DNA of 64,000 nt from Nocardia blacklockiae (lineage in GTDB: Bacteria > Actinomycetota > Actinomycetes > Mycobacteriales > Mycobacteriaceae): positions 124,001 through 188,000 of the forward strand of contig NZ_JADLRJ010000011.1 in NCBI RefSeq assembly GCF_015477355.1. Direction: 5' to 3'. Shown piece by piece: positions 42,847 to 51,831 of the stretch. Within the stretch, counting starts at the first letter, position 1; each line of letters starts with the position of its first letter. The translations under genes and the position numbers were made by a program. Under the pieces are notes generated by a model, which searched no databases, was not told where the DNA came from, and was given only the letters and a program-made list of their open reading frames with translations.

Positions 42847-44469
42847 CTACCGCCGAACCACGAAGGGACCGAGGACGAGCAGATCGACCGGCGCGGAACC
42901 GAAGCACTCCAACGCGTCTCGCGGCGAATCGACCATGGGGCGGCCCGCGGTGTTGAGACTGGTGTTCACCACCACGGGCAGCCCGGTCCGCTCGCCGAAC
43001 CGCGCGATCGTGTCGGCCAGCAGCGGATGATCGGCGCGGTCGACGGTCTGGATGCGCGCGGTCCCGTCGACGTGGGTCACCGCCGGGAGACGATCGCGCC
43101 ACTCCGGGGCGACGTCGTGCACGAACAGCATGTACGGACTGGGCAGCGGCCCGCGCGAGAAGATCTCGGCGGCACGTTCGGCGAGCACCATCGGCGCGAC
43201 CGGGCGGAACTGCTCGCGGCCCTTGACGGCGTTGAGCCGCTCCAGATTCGCCGCGTGCCCCGGATGCGCGAGCAGCGAGCGGTAACCCAGGGCGCGCGGG
43301 CCGAATTCCGCCCGGCCCTGAAACCACGCGACGACGTCGTTGTCCGCCAATGCCGCCGCCACGGTCCCCGCGAGGTCGGCGGGCCGCTCGTAGCGAATGT
43401 GTGCCTCGCGCAAGGTCTGTTCGAGTTCGGCGTCGGAGAAGCCGCGGCCGAGCGCGGCCGTGGTCATCGGCCCGGCCGGTTCGCCGGATTCGGCGGCGAG
43501 GGTCAGCGCCGCGCCCAGCGCGGTGCCCGAATCGCCCGCCGCGGGCTGCACCCAGATGTCGTCGAAGGGCCCTTCGTTGTAGAGCGTGGTGTTGGCGACG
43601 CAGTTGAGCGCGATGCCCCCGGCCAGGGTGAGCTTGTCGGCCCCGGTTTCCGAGTGCAGCCACCGGCACAGCTCGAGCAGCACCTCTTGCAGCCGCAGCT
43701 GCACCGACGCCGCCAGGTCGGCGTGCTCGGGGCGCATCTCCTCGGCGGGCGCGCGGCGCGGCGCGTAGGAGTCCCAGTCGATCGGTTCGGTGCGGAAACC
43801 GCCGTCGCCCGTGCTGTACACGCGCTCGCGCAGCGAGTCCAGGAAGCGCGGCTTACCGTACGAGGCCAGCGCCATCACCTTGTATTCGTCGCTGGAGCGG
43901 GCGAAGCCGAGATGCGTGGTGAGGTCCTCGTACATCAGGCCGAGCGAATGCGGCAGCCGCTGGGTGGCCAGCACGTCGAGTTTCCCGTCGCGGTATTCGC
44001 CCGCCAGCATCGAGGTGGACTCGCCGCGGCCGTCCAGGGTGAGCACCGCGGCGTCGCCGAAGGGTGCGGCGAGGCCGCAGGACGCCGCGTGCGCGACGTG
44101 GTGGCGGACGAAACGCACCTTCGCCGGATCGAGGCCCGGCAGCGCCGAAGCGAGGAAATGCGGTGCGCGCTCGGCGAATCGGGTCCGCAGCGGCTCCCAG
44201 CTCGGGTCGAGGCCGCCGAGCGCGTGATCCACCTGTGCCGGGTCGTAGGAGTAGCCGACGGCGTCGAGGTCGGCGGCGGTGAGCCCGGCCTGCGCCAGGC
44301 ACCACGCGGCGGCCTGCTCGGGTTGCTCCCACGCGGAGAACGGCACCGGGCGTTTGCCGTGCTTTCGCCGGCTGAACCGCTCCTCCTCGGCGGCGGCGAC
44401 GATCTCCCCGTCCACGACGAGCGCGGCGGCCGAGTCGTGAAATATTGCGTTGATTCCCAATACGCGCAT
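42847..44469 (-). CDS. Carbamoyltransferase, NodU/CmcH (TobZ-like) family
   Basis: 540 residues from ATG 44469. N-terminal ASKHA-type domain (VLGINAIFHDSAAAL, VRHHVAHAASC with metal/substrate His residues, TLDGRGE) and C-terminal YrdC-like half (GIALNCVANTTL, GRAEFGPRALGYRSLLAHP, NTSLNTAGRPMVDSP). The family makes carbamoyl-AMP from carbamoyl phosphate and ATP and transfers the carbamoyl group to hydroxyls of sugars or natural products (NodU on Nod factors, TobZ on tobramycin). Here the target is presumably a sugar of the glycan. Four bases separate it from the GT2-GmhB fusion gene. Confidence 0.92.
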   Translation of the reverse strand: MRVLGINAIFHDSAAALVVDGEIVAAAEEERFSRRKHGKRPVPFSAWEQPEQAAAWCLAQAGLTAADLDAVGYSYDPAQVDHALGGLDPSWEPLRTRFAERAPHFLASALPGLDPAKVRFVRHHVAHAASCGLAAPFGDAAVLTLDGRGESTSMLAGEYRDGKLDVLATQRLPHSLGLMYEDLTTHLGFARSSDEYKVMALASYGKPRFLDSLRERVYSTGDGGFRTEPIDWDSYAPRRAPAEEMRPEHADLAASVQLRLQEVLLELCRWLHSETGADKLTLAGGIALNCVANTTLYNEGPFDDIWVQPAAGDSGTALGAALTLAAESGEPAGPMTTAALGRGFSDAELEQTLREAHIRYERPADLAGTVAAALADNDVVAWFQGRAEFGPRALGYRSLLAHPGHAANLERLNAVKGREQFRPVAPMVLAERAAEIFSRGPLPSPYMLFVHDVAPEWRDRLPAVTHVDGTARIQTVDRADHPLLADTIARFGERTGLPVVVNTSLNTAGRPMVDSPRDALECFGSAPVDLLVLGPFVVRR

Positions 44470-44516
44470 CGAACACCCTCCTGTAGGTGTCGCAGGGGCG
44501 GCGGCCCACCGGCGAA

Positions 44517-45500
44517 CTACCCGGCGTTTGCTGTCGTAAACTGCGCGCGCTCGCGACGCGCGGCGAACCACTCGAGCGTGCGGCGCAGGCCGTCCTCCGG
44601 CGTGACCGTCGGCTCCCAATGCAGTTGTGCCCGAGCCAATCCGATGTCCGGGCAGCGCCGCCGCGGATCGTCGGCCGGGGTGGCGATCCGCCGGATCGGC
44701 GAGTTGCCGCCACCGAGCCGACGGATCAGCGCGGCGATCTCGTCGACCGTCATCTCGTGCGGATTGCCGATGTTCACCGGTCCGGGATGGTCGGATTCGG
44801 CCAGCGCGAGCAGCCCGCGCACCGTGTCGTCGATGTAGCAGATCGAACGGGTCTGGCGGCCGTCTCCGGTGACGGTCAAGGGTTTTCGGTCCAGCACCTG
44901 CTCGATGAACGCGGGCACCATCCGCCCGTCGTCGGCGCGCATGCCGGGACCGTAGGTGTTGAAGATGCGCGCGATGGTCACGTCGGCCAGCCGGTCGCGG
45001 TGGTACGCGCTGACCAACGCCTCCGCGTAGCGCTTGGCTTCGTCGTAGACGCTGCGCGGGCCCACGGGATTGACGTTGCCCCAATAGGTTTCGCGCTGCG
45101 GGTGTTCGGCGGGATCGCCGTAGACCTCGCTGGTGGAGGCGAGCAGCAAGCGGGCGCCGTGCCGCCGGGCGAGCTCGAGCGCCGCCGCCGTCCCGTCCGC
45201 GCCCGCCTTCAGCGTCTGTACGCCCAAGCGCGCGTAGTGGATCGGGGAGGCGGCGGAGGCCAGGTGCGCCACGAAATCGGTCGCGCCGACCTCCGGGAGC
45301 GGCTGCGTCACGTCGTGCCGGAGGAATCGGAAACCCGGATACCGTTCCAGCTCGGCGACATTGGCGGGGTCGCCGGTGGCGAAGTTGTCCAGCCCGACGA
45401 CCGACGCGCCGCGCTCGAGCAGCGCCACACACAGGTTGGTCCCGATGAATCCGGCGCATCCGGTGACGACCGCGCGGCGAAAACGGAAGCTGCTGTTCAC
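44517..45500 (-). CDS. UDP-glucuronate decarboxylase-like extended SDR (UDP-xylose synthase)
   Basis: 327 residues, GTG start at 45500. Extended SDR with VTGCAGFIGTNL, HLASAASPIHY, STSEVYGD, YDEAKRYAEAL and FNTYGPGMRADDGRMVPAFI; this string of motifs is typical of UXS enzymes, which convert UDP-glucuronate to UDP-xylose. The same operon encodes UDP-glucose dehydrogenase, making the UDP-Glc to UDP-GlcA to UDP-Xyl route complete. A related C4 epimerase or UDP-apiose-type activity cannot be excluded. Confidence 0.85.
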   Translation of the reverse strand: MNSSFRFRRAVVTGCAGFIGTNLCVALLERGASVVGLDNFATGDPANVAELERYPGFRFLRHDVTQPLPEVGATDFVAHLASAASPIHYARLGVQTLKAGADGTAAALELARRHGARLLLASTSEVYGDPAEHPQRETYWGNVNPVGPRSVYDEAKRYAEALVSAYHRDRLADVTIARIFNTYGPGMRADDGRMVPAFIEQVLDRKPLTVTGDGRQTRSICYIDDTVRGLLALAESDHPGPVNIGNPHEMTVDEIAALIRRLGGGNSPIRRIATPADDPRRRCPDIGLARAQLHWEPTVTPEDGLRRTLEWFAARRERAQFTTANAG

Positions 45501-45514
45501 GTTTCAGGCCCCCG

Positions 45515-46750
45515 TCAGGATTTCGTCCACCCGGCGGCGGCCGCCGCGCGTGTGTTCGGCACGGCCTCGGCCGCCTGGACGGAGTGATAGACGCGCAGCG
45601 TGTCGGTGGCGATGCGGTCCCAGGAGTAGCGGGAGCGGGCCCGGCGGTATCCCGCGTGGCCCATGGCGGCGCGCTGCTCGTCGTCGGCGAGCACCTCCGC
45701 GATCGTCGTGGCCAGTCGGCTCGAATCCCGCGGCGGGACAAGGCGTCCCGTCACGCCGTCCAGGACGGTGTCGAGCAGTCCGCCGACCGCCGAGGCCACG
45801 ACCGGGGTGCCGCAGGCCATCGCCTCCAGTGCCACCATGCCGAACGGCTCGTACCACGGGGTGCACAGCACCATGTCGGCCGAGCGCAGCAGGGCGGGCA
45901 TGTCGTCGCGGGAGACCGAGCCGAGCAGCCGCACGCGGTCGGCGACACCCTGCCGACGGGCGATGTCGAGCAGGCGCCGGGCCTCCGCGTCGTCCTCGAG
46001 CCCGCCGGTCGGTGAGCCGCCGGCGACGAGGAGTTCGGTGTCGGGGAGGTCGGCCAGCGCCCGGATGGCGGTGTCGAAACCTTTGCGCGGCACCAGTCTT
46101 CCCACCGCGAGCAGCCGCGCGGCGGCCGAGCGCGGGGCCCGCGGTCCGTCGGGCACGAAGCGGCGCAGGTCGACACCGCACGGCACCACCGCCGCCCGAC
46201 CGGCGGGCAGGCCGAGCCGCGCCAGCTCGAACACCTCGTCGCTGCATGTCGCCGCGACCCGCGCCGCGCGCTGGGCGACGGTGCGCTCGGTCTGGATGCG
46301 GCACTCCGGGCTGGTGTCGTCCGCGCCCTGATAGCGCTTCTTCACCACCCCGAGCGCGTGGAAGGTCTGCACGACGGGCACGCCCGAGGCCGCGGCGGCG
46401 CGCTCGGCGGCCACGCCGGACATCCAGAAGTGGGCGTGCGCGACATCGGGGCGGTCCGCGTCCCAGTGCTCGCGCAGCCGGTCGCCGAATTCGTCCATGT
46501 ACGGCAGCAATCGGTCCTTGGGCAAGGCGGTCGGCGGCCCGGCGGGAACGTGCACGACCCGGTATCCGTCCGGGGTGTCGACCTGGTCCGGCAGCGTGGA
46601 GTCGTCGCGCCGGGTGTACACGGTGACCTCGGCGCCGCGCCGGGCCAGCGCCGCCGACAGCTCCGCGACGTGCACGTTCTGGCCGCCGGCGTCGATCCCG
46701 CCGATCGCGGCCAGCGGGCTGGCGTGTTCGGAGACCATCGAGACCTTCAT
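45515..46750 (-). CDS. GT4-family glycosyltransferase
   Basis: 411 residues, GT-B fold of the GT4 family: MVSEHASPLAAIGGIDAGGQNVHV at the start (in adjoining motifs), HAHFWMSG, LAVGRLVPRKGFDTAI, and the donor site PWYEPFGMVALEAMACGTPVV with its Glu pair. N-terminal GGQNVHVAEL resembles MshA/sucrose synthase-like enzymes that use UDP-sugars. Start ATG 46750 overlaps the stop of the preceding gene. Fifteen bases downstream begins the UXS gene. Confidence 0.9.
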   Translation of the reverse strand: MKVSMVSEHASPLAAIGGIDAGGQNVHVAELSAALARRGAEVTVYTRRDDSTLPDQVDTPDGYRVVHVPAGPPTALPKDRLLPYMDEFGDRLREHWDADRPDVAHAHFWMSGVAAERAAAASGVPVVQTFHALGVVKKRYQGADDTSPECRIQTERTVAQRAARVAATCSDEVFELARLGLPAGRAAVVPCGVDLRRFVPDGPRAPRSAAARLLAVGRLVPRKGFDTAIRALADLPDTELLVAGGSPTGGLEDDAEARRLLDIARRQGVADRVRLLGSVSRDDMPALLRSADMVLCTPWYEPFGMVALEAMACGTPVVASAVGGLLDTVLDGVTGRLVPPRDSSRLATTIAEVLADDEQRAAMGHAGYRRARSRYSWDRIATDTLRVYHSVQAAEAVPNTRAAAAAGWTKS

Positions 46751-47796
46751 CGCGTGTACTCCCAACTGTCGACGGATTCGAATTGCTGCGCTGCGTGTTT
46801 CGAGCAGGTCCCGGCGAGCAGGCGGTCCCAGGCCGACAGGAACGCCGTGACGCCGTGGTTGGCCAGCACCCACCGCCGCGCCGACAGACCCGCGGTGCGG
46901 GCGTGCTCGGGTTCGGCGACGAAGCGGCCGACCGCCTCGGCCAGCTCGGCCGGGTCGGCGGAGACCACACCCACCTCGGGCGGGAACGTCGCCGCCGCCT
47001 CCGTCGCGGCCAAGGCGACGATCGGCATGCCGAGATGCATCGCCTCCAGCACCGACAGTCCCAGCGACGTCCAGCGCGGCGTGTGCACGAAGACCCGGCG
47101 CTGCGCCACCGCGGTGTGCAGGGAGGTGAGATCGAGATCGCCCATGCCCCGGACCCGGTCGGGGGACAGGCCGAGCGCGGTGTGCAGCCCGTCGGTGCCG
47201 ATGCCGAACACGTCCACGGGCGCGGCCGACGACAGCGGCGCCAGCAGGTCGGTCCCGGTGACGCGCATCCGCCGAACCGGTTCGTTGATCATGGTCGCGG
47301 CGTGCGGGACGGTGCCGCTGTACCGGTAGCCGGGGTCCACCACGCCGTGCCGGATCACCGTGGTCGGGCAGATCCCGTTGTCCCACATCACCTCGTTGAA
47401 GTGGGTCACGTGCACCAGCGGGATGTCGTCGCGGTCGGCGAGGACGTGCCGGGTCGACGCCGCCGAGCCGCCGGGGGCGTTGTGCTCCACGTAGACCGCG
47501 GGGATGTCGATGCCCGGCCGGGCGCCGAGCCAGCGCCGCGTCAGCTCGATCTCGTCCGGTCGTTGCAGCACGACGAGATCGATCGGCCACTCCCGCAAGC
47601 GGTCGGGCGGCACGTCGACGGCGGAGTCGGGCCACGGCCGGCCGCACCGGCCGCGACCCCACGGGCCACCTTCGGGCGAACACGGCAGCAGGTAGGTGTG
47701 CCTGCCTCGGACGAACGACGTGGTCCACGACCCGTGCACGTGCCACACGAGGATCGTGAACGGTCGCGGTGCGCCGCCGGTTTCGTATTCGGTCAC
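46747..47796 (-). CDS. Glycosyltransferase (GT4-like), first gene of the glycan operon
   Basis: 349 residues from GTG 47796. The N-terminal half is divergent (ILVWHVHGSWTTSFVRGRHTYLLP), and the C-terminal half has the GT-B donor-site pattern TPRWTSLGLSVLEAMHLGMPIVAL. Similar proteins stand next to carbamoyl/heptose loci in other actinobacteria as far as I recall. It seems to be the promoter-proximal gene; the 200 bases upstream to the TetR gene hold no other gene. The ribosome binding site is weak (GACGGGG). Confidence 0.8.
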   Translation of the reverse strand: MTEYETGGAPRPFTILVWHVHGSWTTSFVRGRHTYLLPCSPEGGPWGRGRCGRPWPDSAVDVPPDRLREWPIDLVVLQRPDEIELTRRWLGARPGIDIPAVYVEHNAPGGSAASTRHVLADRDDIPLVHVTHFNEVMWDNGICPTTVIRHGVVDPGYRYSGTVPHAATMINEPVRRMRVTGTDLLAPLSSAAPVDVFGIGTDGLHTALGLSPDRVRGMGDLDLTSLHTAVAQRRVFVHTPRWTSLGLSVLEAMHLGMPIVALAATEAAATFPPEVGVVSADPAELAEAVGRFVAEPEHARTAGLSARRWVLANHGVTAFLSAWDRLLAGTCSKHAAQQFESVDSWEYTR

Positions 47797-47998
47797 GCCG
47801 TGCGGTTGCCCCGTCGGGCGTGTCGAAAACCGACGCTTCTTACCGGACTGCTGGTCCGCAGGTCACAGCGGCGCGTTTCTCCACTTCACAGGCATGTACC
47901 GCAGCGATTTTCAGGTCGTGGCATCCGGTTGGCAACCGCTCGCCACGCCCGATCCTGTGGTGCCGGATCGCTCCGCCGCTCCGCCGTGGGTGAAACGC

Positions 47999-48622
47999 CT
48001 ACGCCGTCACGGGGGCGGACCGGTCGGCCCACGCCCACGGCATCGACCGGCTCGAGACGTCGGCTATCTCACGCAACCGGGGGCGCAGAGTTCCCAAGCG
48101 GCTCAACTGAATCAGGCCTTGCGCCACGACCACGAGGTTGGCGCTGTGCGCGGCGAGGTCCGCCGGATCGACCTCGTCGCCGGCGAGGCGGGCCGCGCGC
48201 TCGAGCCGCTCGGCGACGCCCTGCTCCATGGCGGCCGTGGTCCGGGCGCCGAGGGCGTTCACCTCCGGGATGCGCGAGCCGAGCTGAGCGATGCTGTTGA
48301 GCATCAGGCAGCCGCGCCGCCCCGGCTGGGCCACGCAGTCGTCGATGACCGCTTCGAACAGCGCGCGCACCGCGGCGCGCGCCGAACCCGGCGCCGAACC
48401 GACGACCTCGCGCACGAACCGGGCGCGCTGCTCGCAGTAACGCTCGAACGCCGCGAGGAACAGGCCGCGCTTGTTGCCGTAGGCGGCGTAGATGCTGCCG
48501 TTGCCCACGCCGGTCGCGCGCGAGACGTCCTCGACCGACGTGTCGTCGAAACCCTGCGACCAGAACAGCTCGGTGGCGGCGTCGAGCAGGCTCGATTCGT
48601 CGAACTGTCGCGGCCGTCCCAT
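47999..48622 (-). CDS. TetR-family regulator
   Basis: 207 residues from ATG 48622. N-terminal helix-turn-helix at about 10-55 (LFWSQGFDDTSVEDVSRATGVGNGSIYAAYGNK in adjoining motifs), C-terminal ligand domain of the AcrR/TetR_C type with a conserved GCLMLNS block. It is divergent from the GlxA-like activator gene; a perfect palindrome in the 70-base gap is its likely operator. It also lies directly upstream, on the same strand, of the glycan operon, 202 bases away, but a regulatory link is untested. Confidence 0.88.
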   Translation of the reverse strand: MGRPRQFDESSLLDAATELFWSQGFDDTSVEDVSRATGVGNGSIYAAYGNKRGLFLAAFERYCEQRARFVREVVGSAPGSARAAVRALFEAVIDDCVAQPGRRGCLMLNSIAQLGSRIPEVNALGARTTAAMEQGVAERLERAARLAGDEVDPADLAAHSANLVVVAQGLIQLSRLGTLRPRLREIADVSSRSMPWAWADRSAPVTA

Positions 48623-48671
48623 GGGGTTCACCGTAGCAATCGGGATGCGACCCTGCCCACAACCCTTGTTT

Positions 48672-48686
48672 TGGAGCACTGCTCCA
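48672..48686. promoter_or_regulatory. Palindromic operator candidate, TGGAGCACTGCTCCA
   Basis: A perfect 6-3-6 inverted repeat (TGGAGC, ACT, GCTCCA) flanked by A/T-rich bases. It sits 50 bases before the TetR start and only 5 bases before the GlxA-like start, so a bound TetR dimer would block both divergent genes. Similar TGGAGC/GCTCCA palindromes are common TetR operators. Confidence 0.65.
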
Positions 48687-48691
48687 GAATT

Positions 48692-49705
48692 ATGGTGGAC
48701 ATGTCCTCCAATTTCACGCAGCCGTCGCCCCGTCGGGTGGGCATTCTGGTGTTCGACGGTGTCAAGATGTTCGACTTCGCCGGTCCGGCCGAGGTGTTCG
48801 TGGAGGCCAATCAGGCTGCGCCCGGCTACGAGGTCGTGCTGGTCTCGCCCGACGGCCGCGGCGTGGCGACCTCGATCGGCGCGCGGATCGAGGTCAGCGG
48901 GTCCGCCGCCGACGCGGGCCGGTTCGACACCGTGGTGATCCCGGGCAGCGAGCTGCCGCCGACGCGGTTCGTGACCCCGGAGGTGCTGAGCGCGGCGCGC
49001 CACCTGTCCGCGCACACGCGCCGGCTCGCCTCGATCTGTTCCGGCGCGTTCGTGCTCGCCGAACTCGGGCTGTTCGACGGCCGCCGGGCCACCACGCACT
49101 GGAAGTTCGCCGCGGCGCTCGCGCGCCGCTACCCGCAGGTGTCGGTGGCGCCGGACGCCCTGTTCGTGCGGGACGGCAATCTCTACAGTTCGGCCGGCGT
49201 CGCGGCGGGCGTGGATCTGGCGCTCGCGCTGGTCGAGGAGGATTTCGGGGCCGATGTCGCGCGCCGGGTGGCGCAGCTGATGGTGGTGTACATGCAGCGC
49301 GGCGGCGGGCAGTCGCAGTTCTCGGCGTCGCTGAGCGGGCCGGTGCCCAGCAGCCCGCTGATCCGCAAGGTCGTCGATCTGATCTGCGCGGATCCGGCGT
49401 TCCCGCACACCGTGCAGACCCTCGCCGAGCACGCGCGGGTCAGTGTCCGGCATCTGACGCGGCTGTTCCGCACCGAGTTGCAGCATTCGCCCGCGGAGTA
49501 CGTGGCGTTCATCCGCTTCGGCGTCGCCCGCGATCTGCTGCACGCGGGCTACTCGGTGACCGAGGCCGCGATGACCGCCGGCTACGGCAGCAGCGAGGCG
49601 CTGCGGCGTGCGTTCGTGGCGCGCCTGGGCATCTCACCGCGCAAGTACCAGCAGCGTTTTCGGTCGACGGGCGCGCCCGCGGCGCTCCCGGCCGCGGTGT
49701 CCTGA
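48692..49705 (+). CDS. GlxA-type activator: DJ-1/PfpI domain plus AraC DNA-binding domain
   Basis: About 337 residues from ATG 48692 (ATG 48701 is possible); the upstream frame is antisense to TetR. Residues 15-180 form a DJ-1/PfpI-like domain with the nucleophile-elbow Cys in ICSGAFVLAE; residues about 220-325 are an AraC double helix-turn-helix (TVQTLAEHARVSVRHLTRLF, VTEAAMTAGYGSSEALRRAF). Such regulators commonly control amine or amino-acid catabolism. The operator palindrome almost touches the start codon, so the mRNA may be leaderless. The esterase gene 93 bases downstream is a target candidate. Confidence 0.88.
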   Translation: MVDMSSNFTQPSPRRVGILVFDGVKMFDFAGPAEVFVEANQAAPGYEVVLVSPDGRGVATSIGARIEVSGSAADAGRFDTVVIPGSELPPTRFVTPEVLSAARHLSAHTRRLASICSGAFVLAELGLFDGRRATTHWKFAAALARRYPQVSVAPDALFVRDGNLYSSAGVAAGVDLALALVEEDFGADVARRVAQLMVVYMQRGGGQSQFSASLSGPVPSSPLIRKVVDLICADPAFPHTVQTLAEHARVSVRHLTRLFRTELQHSPAEYVAFIRFGVARDLLHAGYSVTEAAMTAGYGSSEALRRAFVARLGISPRKYQQRFRSTGAPAALPAAVS

Positions 49706-49797
49706 ACCGGGGTTTTCGCGTCCCGTAGCGAGGGGCGCGGCACCGGATTACCGCGCAGACTCGGTCGCGCAGCGCACTTCACCGATCGGAGCGAAAA

Positions 49798-50763
49798 ATG
49801 GCAGGAAACCCGTTGGGCCTCTCGCTGGAGCCGGCCGCCCAGGAATTCGTCGACGCGACCTCGCAGCCGCCGTTCCTCTACCAGTTGCCGCCCGAGGAGG
49901 GCCGTAAAGCCGTTGATTCCGTCCAGGATTCGCCGATCGACAAGCCCGCGATCGACGAGGAGTGGATCACCGTCGAGGGCGGCCCGACCGGTTCGGTGCG
50001 GGCCCGAATCGTGAAGCCGCAGGGCGTCACCGAAGCCTTGCCGGTGATCGTCTACACCCACGGCGCGGGCTGGGTGTTCGGCGACGCGCACACCCACGAT
50101 CGCCTGGTGCGCGACCTCGCCGTCGGCGTGCACGCCGCGGTCGTGTTCCCGGAGTACGACCGCTCGCCCGACGTGCGGTACCCGGTGGCGAACGAGCAGT
50201 CCTACCGGGTCGCCCAGTGGGTCGCCGCGGACGGTGAGGGGAAGGGCCTGGACCCGAGCCGGATCGCGGTCGCGGGCGACTCGGTCGGCGGCAACATGGC
50301 GATCGCGCTGACCCTCATGGCCAAGGAGCGCGGCGACGTCTCGTTCGCCCAGCAGGTGCTGTTCTACCCGGTGACCGACGCCGCCTTCGACACCGAGTCC
50401 TACCGCCGGTTCGCCACCGGCTACTTCCTGACTCGCGAAGGCATGCAATGGTTCTGGGACCAGTACACGACCGATGAGGCGGACCGCGCGCAGATCACCG
50501 CGTCGCCGCTGCGCGCCACCACCGAGCAGCTGTCCGGCCTGCCGCCCGCCCTGGTCGTGACCGCCGAGGCCGATGTGCTGCGCGACGAGGGCGAGGCCTT
50601 CGCGGGCAAGCTGCGCGCCGCGGGCGTGCCCGTCGTCCAGACCCGCTACGGCGGCATCATCCACGACTTCGTCATGGTCAACTCCATGCACGACACGCAC
50701 GCCGCCAAAGCCGCTGTGGCACAGGCGGTCACGGTGCTGCGCGGCGCGCTGCACCCGGCGTAG
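49798..50763 (+). CDS. HSL-family alpha/beta hydrolase (acetyl esterase/lipase)
   Basis: 321 residues. Oxyanion motif HGAGW (HGGGW in most members), nucleophile Ser in GDSVGG (about residue 162), Asp in EADVLRDEGE (about 260) and His in IIHDFV (about 290). Hormone-sensitive-lipase-type esterases cleave short acyl esters. No signal peptide; ATG 49798 follows GGAGCGAAAA. Next in line is a hydroxyacyl-CoA dehydrogenase gene, suggesting release and beta-oxidation of an acyl group. Confidence 0.88.
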   Translation: MAGNPLGLSLEPAAQEFVDATSQPPFLYQLPPEEGRKAVDSVQDSPIDKPAIDEEWITVEGGPTGSVRARIVKPQGVTEALPVIVYTHGAGWVFGDAHTHDRLVRDLAVGVHAAVVFPEYDRSPDVRYPVANEQSYRVAQWVAADGEGKGLDPSRIAVAGDSVGGNMAIALTLMAKERGDVSFAQQVLFYPVTDAAFDTESYRRFATGYFLTREGMQWFWDQYTTDEADRAQITASPLRATTEQLSGLPPALVVTAEADVLRDEGEAFAGKLRAAGVPVVQTRYGGIIHDFVMVNSMHDTHAAKAAVAQAVTVLRGALHPA

Positions 50764-50928
50764 GCCGCGGTGGTGTGCCCGGGAGGTGACCGAGCACACA
50801 CACCGCACGCGGGCGGCGGTCAGCGGTCGCGGGTGTGCGACCCTCGTAGCGGAAACACCGCCGCGCCGCGCACCGGCGCGGTCGCACACCCAGGCGCCGG
50901 TGGGCGCCGGCAGACGAAGGAGAACCGC

Positions 50929-51774
50929 GTGCAACGGATTGGCGTGATCGGTGGCGGGACGATGGGGGCCGGCATCGCCGAGGTGGCCGCGCGGGCCGGC
51001 GGGCAGGTCCTGGTGCTGGAGCGGGACGCGGAGGCGGCGGACGCGGCCGTCGCGCGGGTCGAGAAGTCGCTGGCACGGGCGGTGAAGTCGGGTCGGCTCG
51101 CGCAGGACGACGCCGACGCGGCCCGGGCCCGGATCACCCTCACGGTCGACATCGACGACTTCGCCGACCGGGAACTGGTGATCGAGGCCGCGCCGGAGAT
51201 CGAGAGCCTCAAGGCCGACTTCTTCGCCAAGCTCGACGCCATCGTGCCGGCCGAGACCATCCTCGCCACCAACACCTCCTCGATCCCGGTGATCCGGCTG
51301 GCCAACGCGACAGCCGACCCCGGCCGGGTGGTGGGCCTGCACTTCTTCAACCCGGTGCCGGTGCTGCCGCTGGTCGAGATCGTGGTCACGCTGAAAACCG
51401 AACGGGCCGTGGCCGATACCGTCACCGCCTACGCCCGCGACGTGCTGGGCAAGCGCACCATCGAGTCCAAGGACCAGGCGGGCTTCATCGTCAACGCCCT
51501 GCTGATTCCCTATCTGTGCGCGGCGATCCGGATGTTCGAGACCGGCTTCGCCAGCGCCGAGGACATCGATGAGGGCATGGTCTCCGGCTGCGCCCACCCG
51601 CAGGGCCCGCTGCGCCTGACCGACACCATCGGCCTCGACGTCACCCTGGCCGTCGCCGAATCGCTCTACCAGGAATTCGGCGAACCCCAGTACGCACCGC
51701 CGGTGCTCCTGCGCCGCATGGTCGAGGCGGGCTACCTCGGCCGCAAGACCGGCCGCGGCTTCTACACCTACTGA
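50929..51774 (+). CDS. 3-hydroxybutyryl-CoA dehydrogenase-type enzyme
   Basis: 281 residues from GTG 50929, which follows AAGGAG at 7 bases. Rossmann NAD motif GVIGGGTMGAGIAE, catalytic His in VVGLHFFNPVPV (about 142) with Asn/Glu partners in ATNTSSIP and VIEAAPE, and C-terminal domain ending GYLGRKTGRGFYTY. The length equals the classical short-chain 3-hydroxyacyl-CoA dehydrogenase (Hbd/PaaH type) which oxidises 3-hydroxyacyl-CoA with NAD. A 34-bp tandem repeat lies right behind it. Confidence 0.9.
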   Translation: MQRIGVIGGGTMGAGIAEVAARAGGQVLVLERDAEAADAAVARVEKSLARAVKSGRLAQDDADAARARITLTVDIDDFADRELVIEAAPEIESLKADFFAKLDAIVPAETILATNTSSIPVIRLANATADPGRVVGLHFFNPVPVLPLVEIVVTLKTERAVADTVTAYARDVLGKRTIESKDQAGFIVNALLIPYLCAAIRMFETGFASAEDIDEGMVSGCAHPQGPLRLTDTIGLDVTLAVAESLYQEFGEPQYAPPVLLRRMVEAGYLGRKTGRGFYTY

Positions 51775-51831
51775 CCCGTACACCCACCGGCACGACAGCG
51801 GAACACGTTCGGCGGCAGCGGTTTTCGCCCG

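Noticed and set aside
42829-44838. 669-codon plus-strand open frame
   Set aside because: Antisense to the carbamoyltransferase gene, whose motifs are unmistakable.
49582-51783. 733-codon minus-strand open frame
   Set aside because: Antisense shadow of the esterase and hydroxyacyl-CoA dehydrogenase genes; composition is typical of GC-driven frames.
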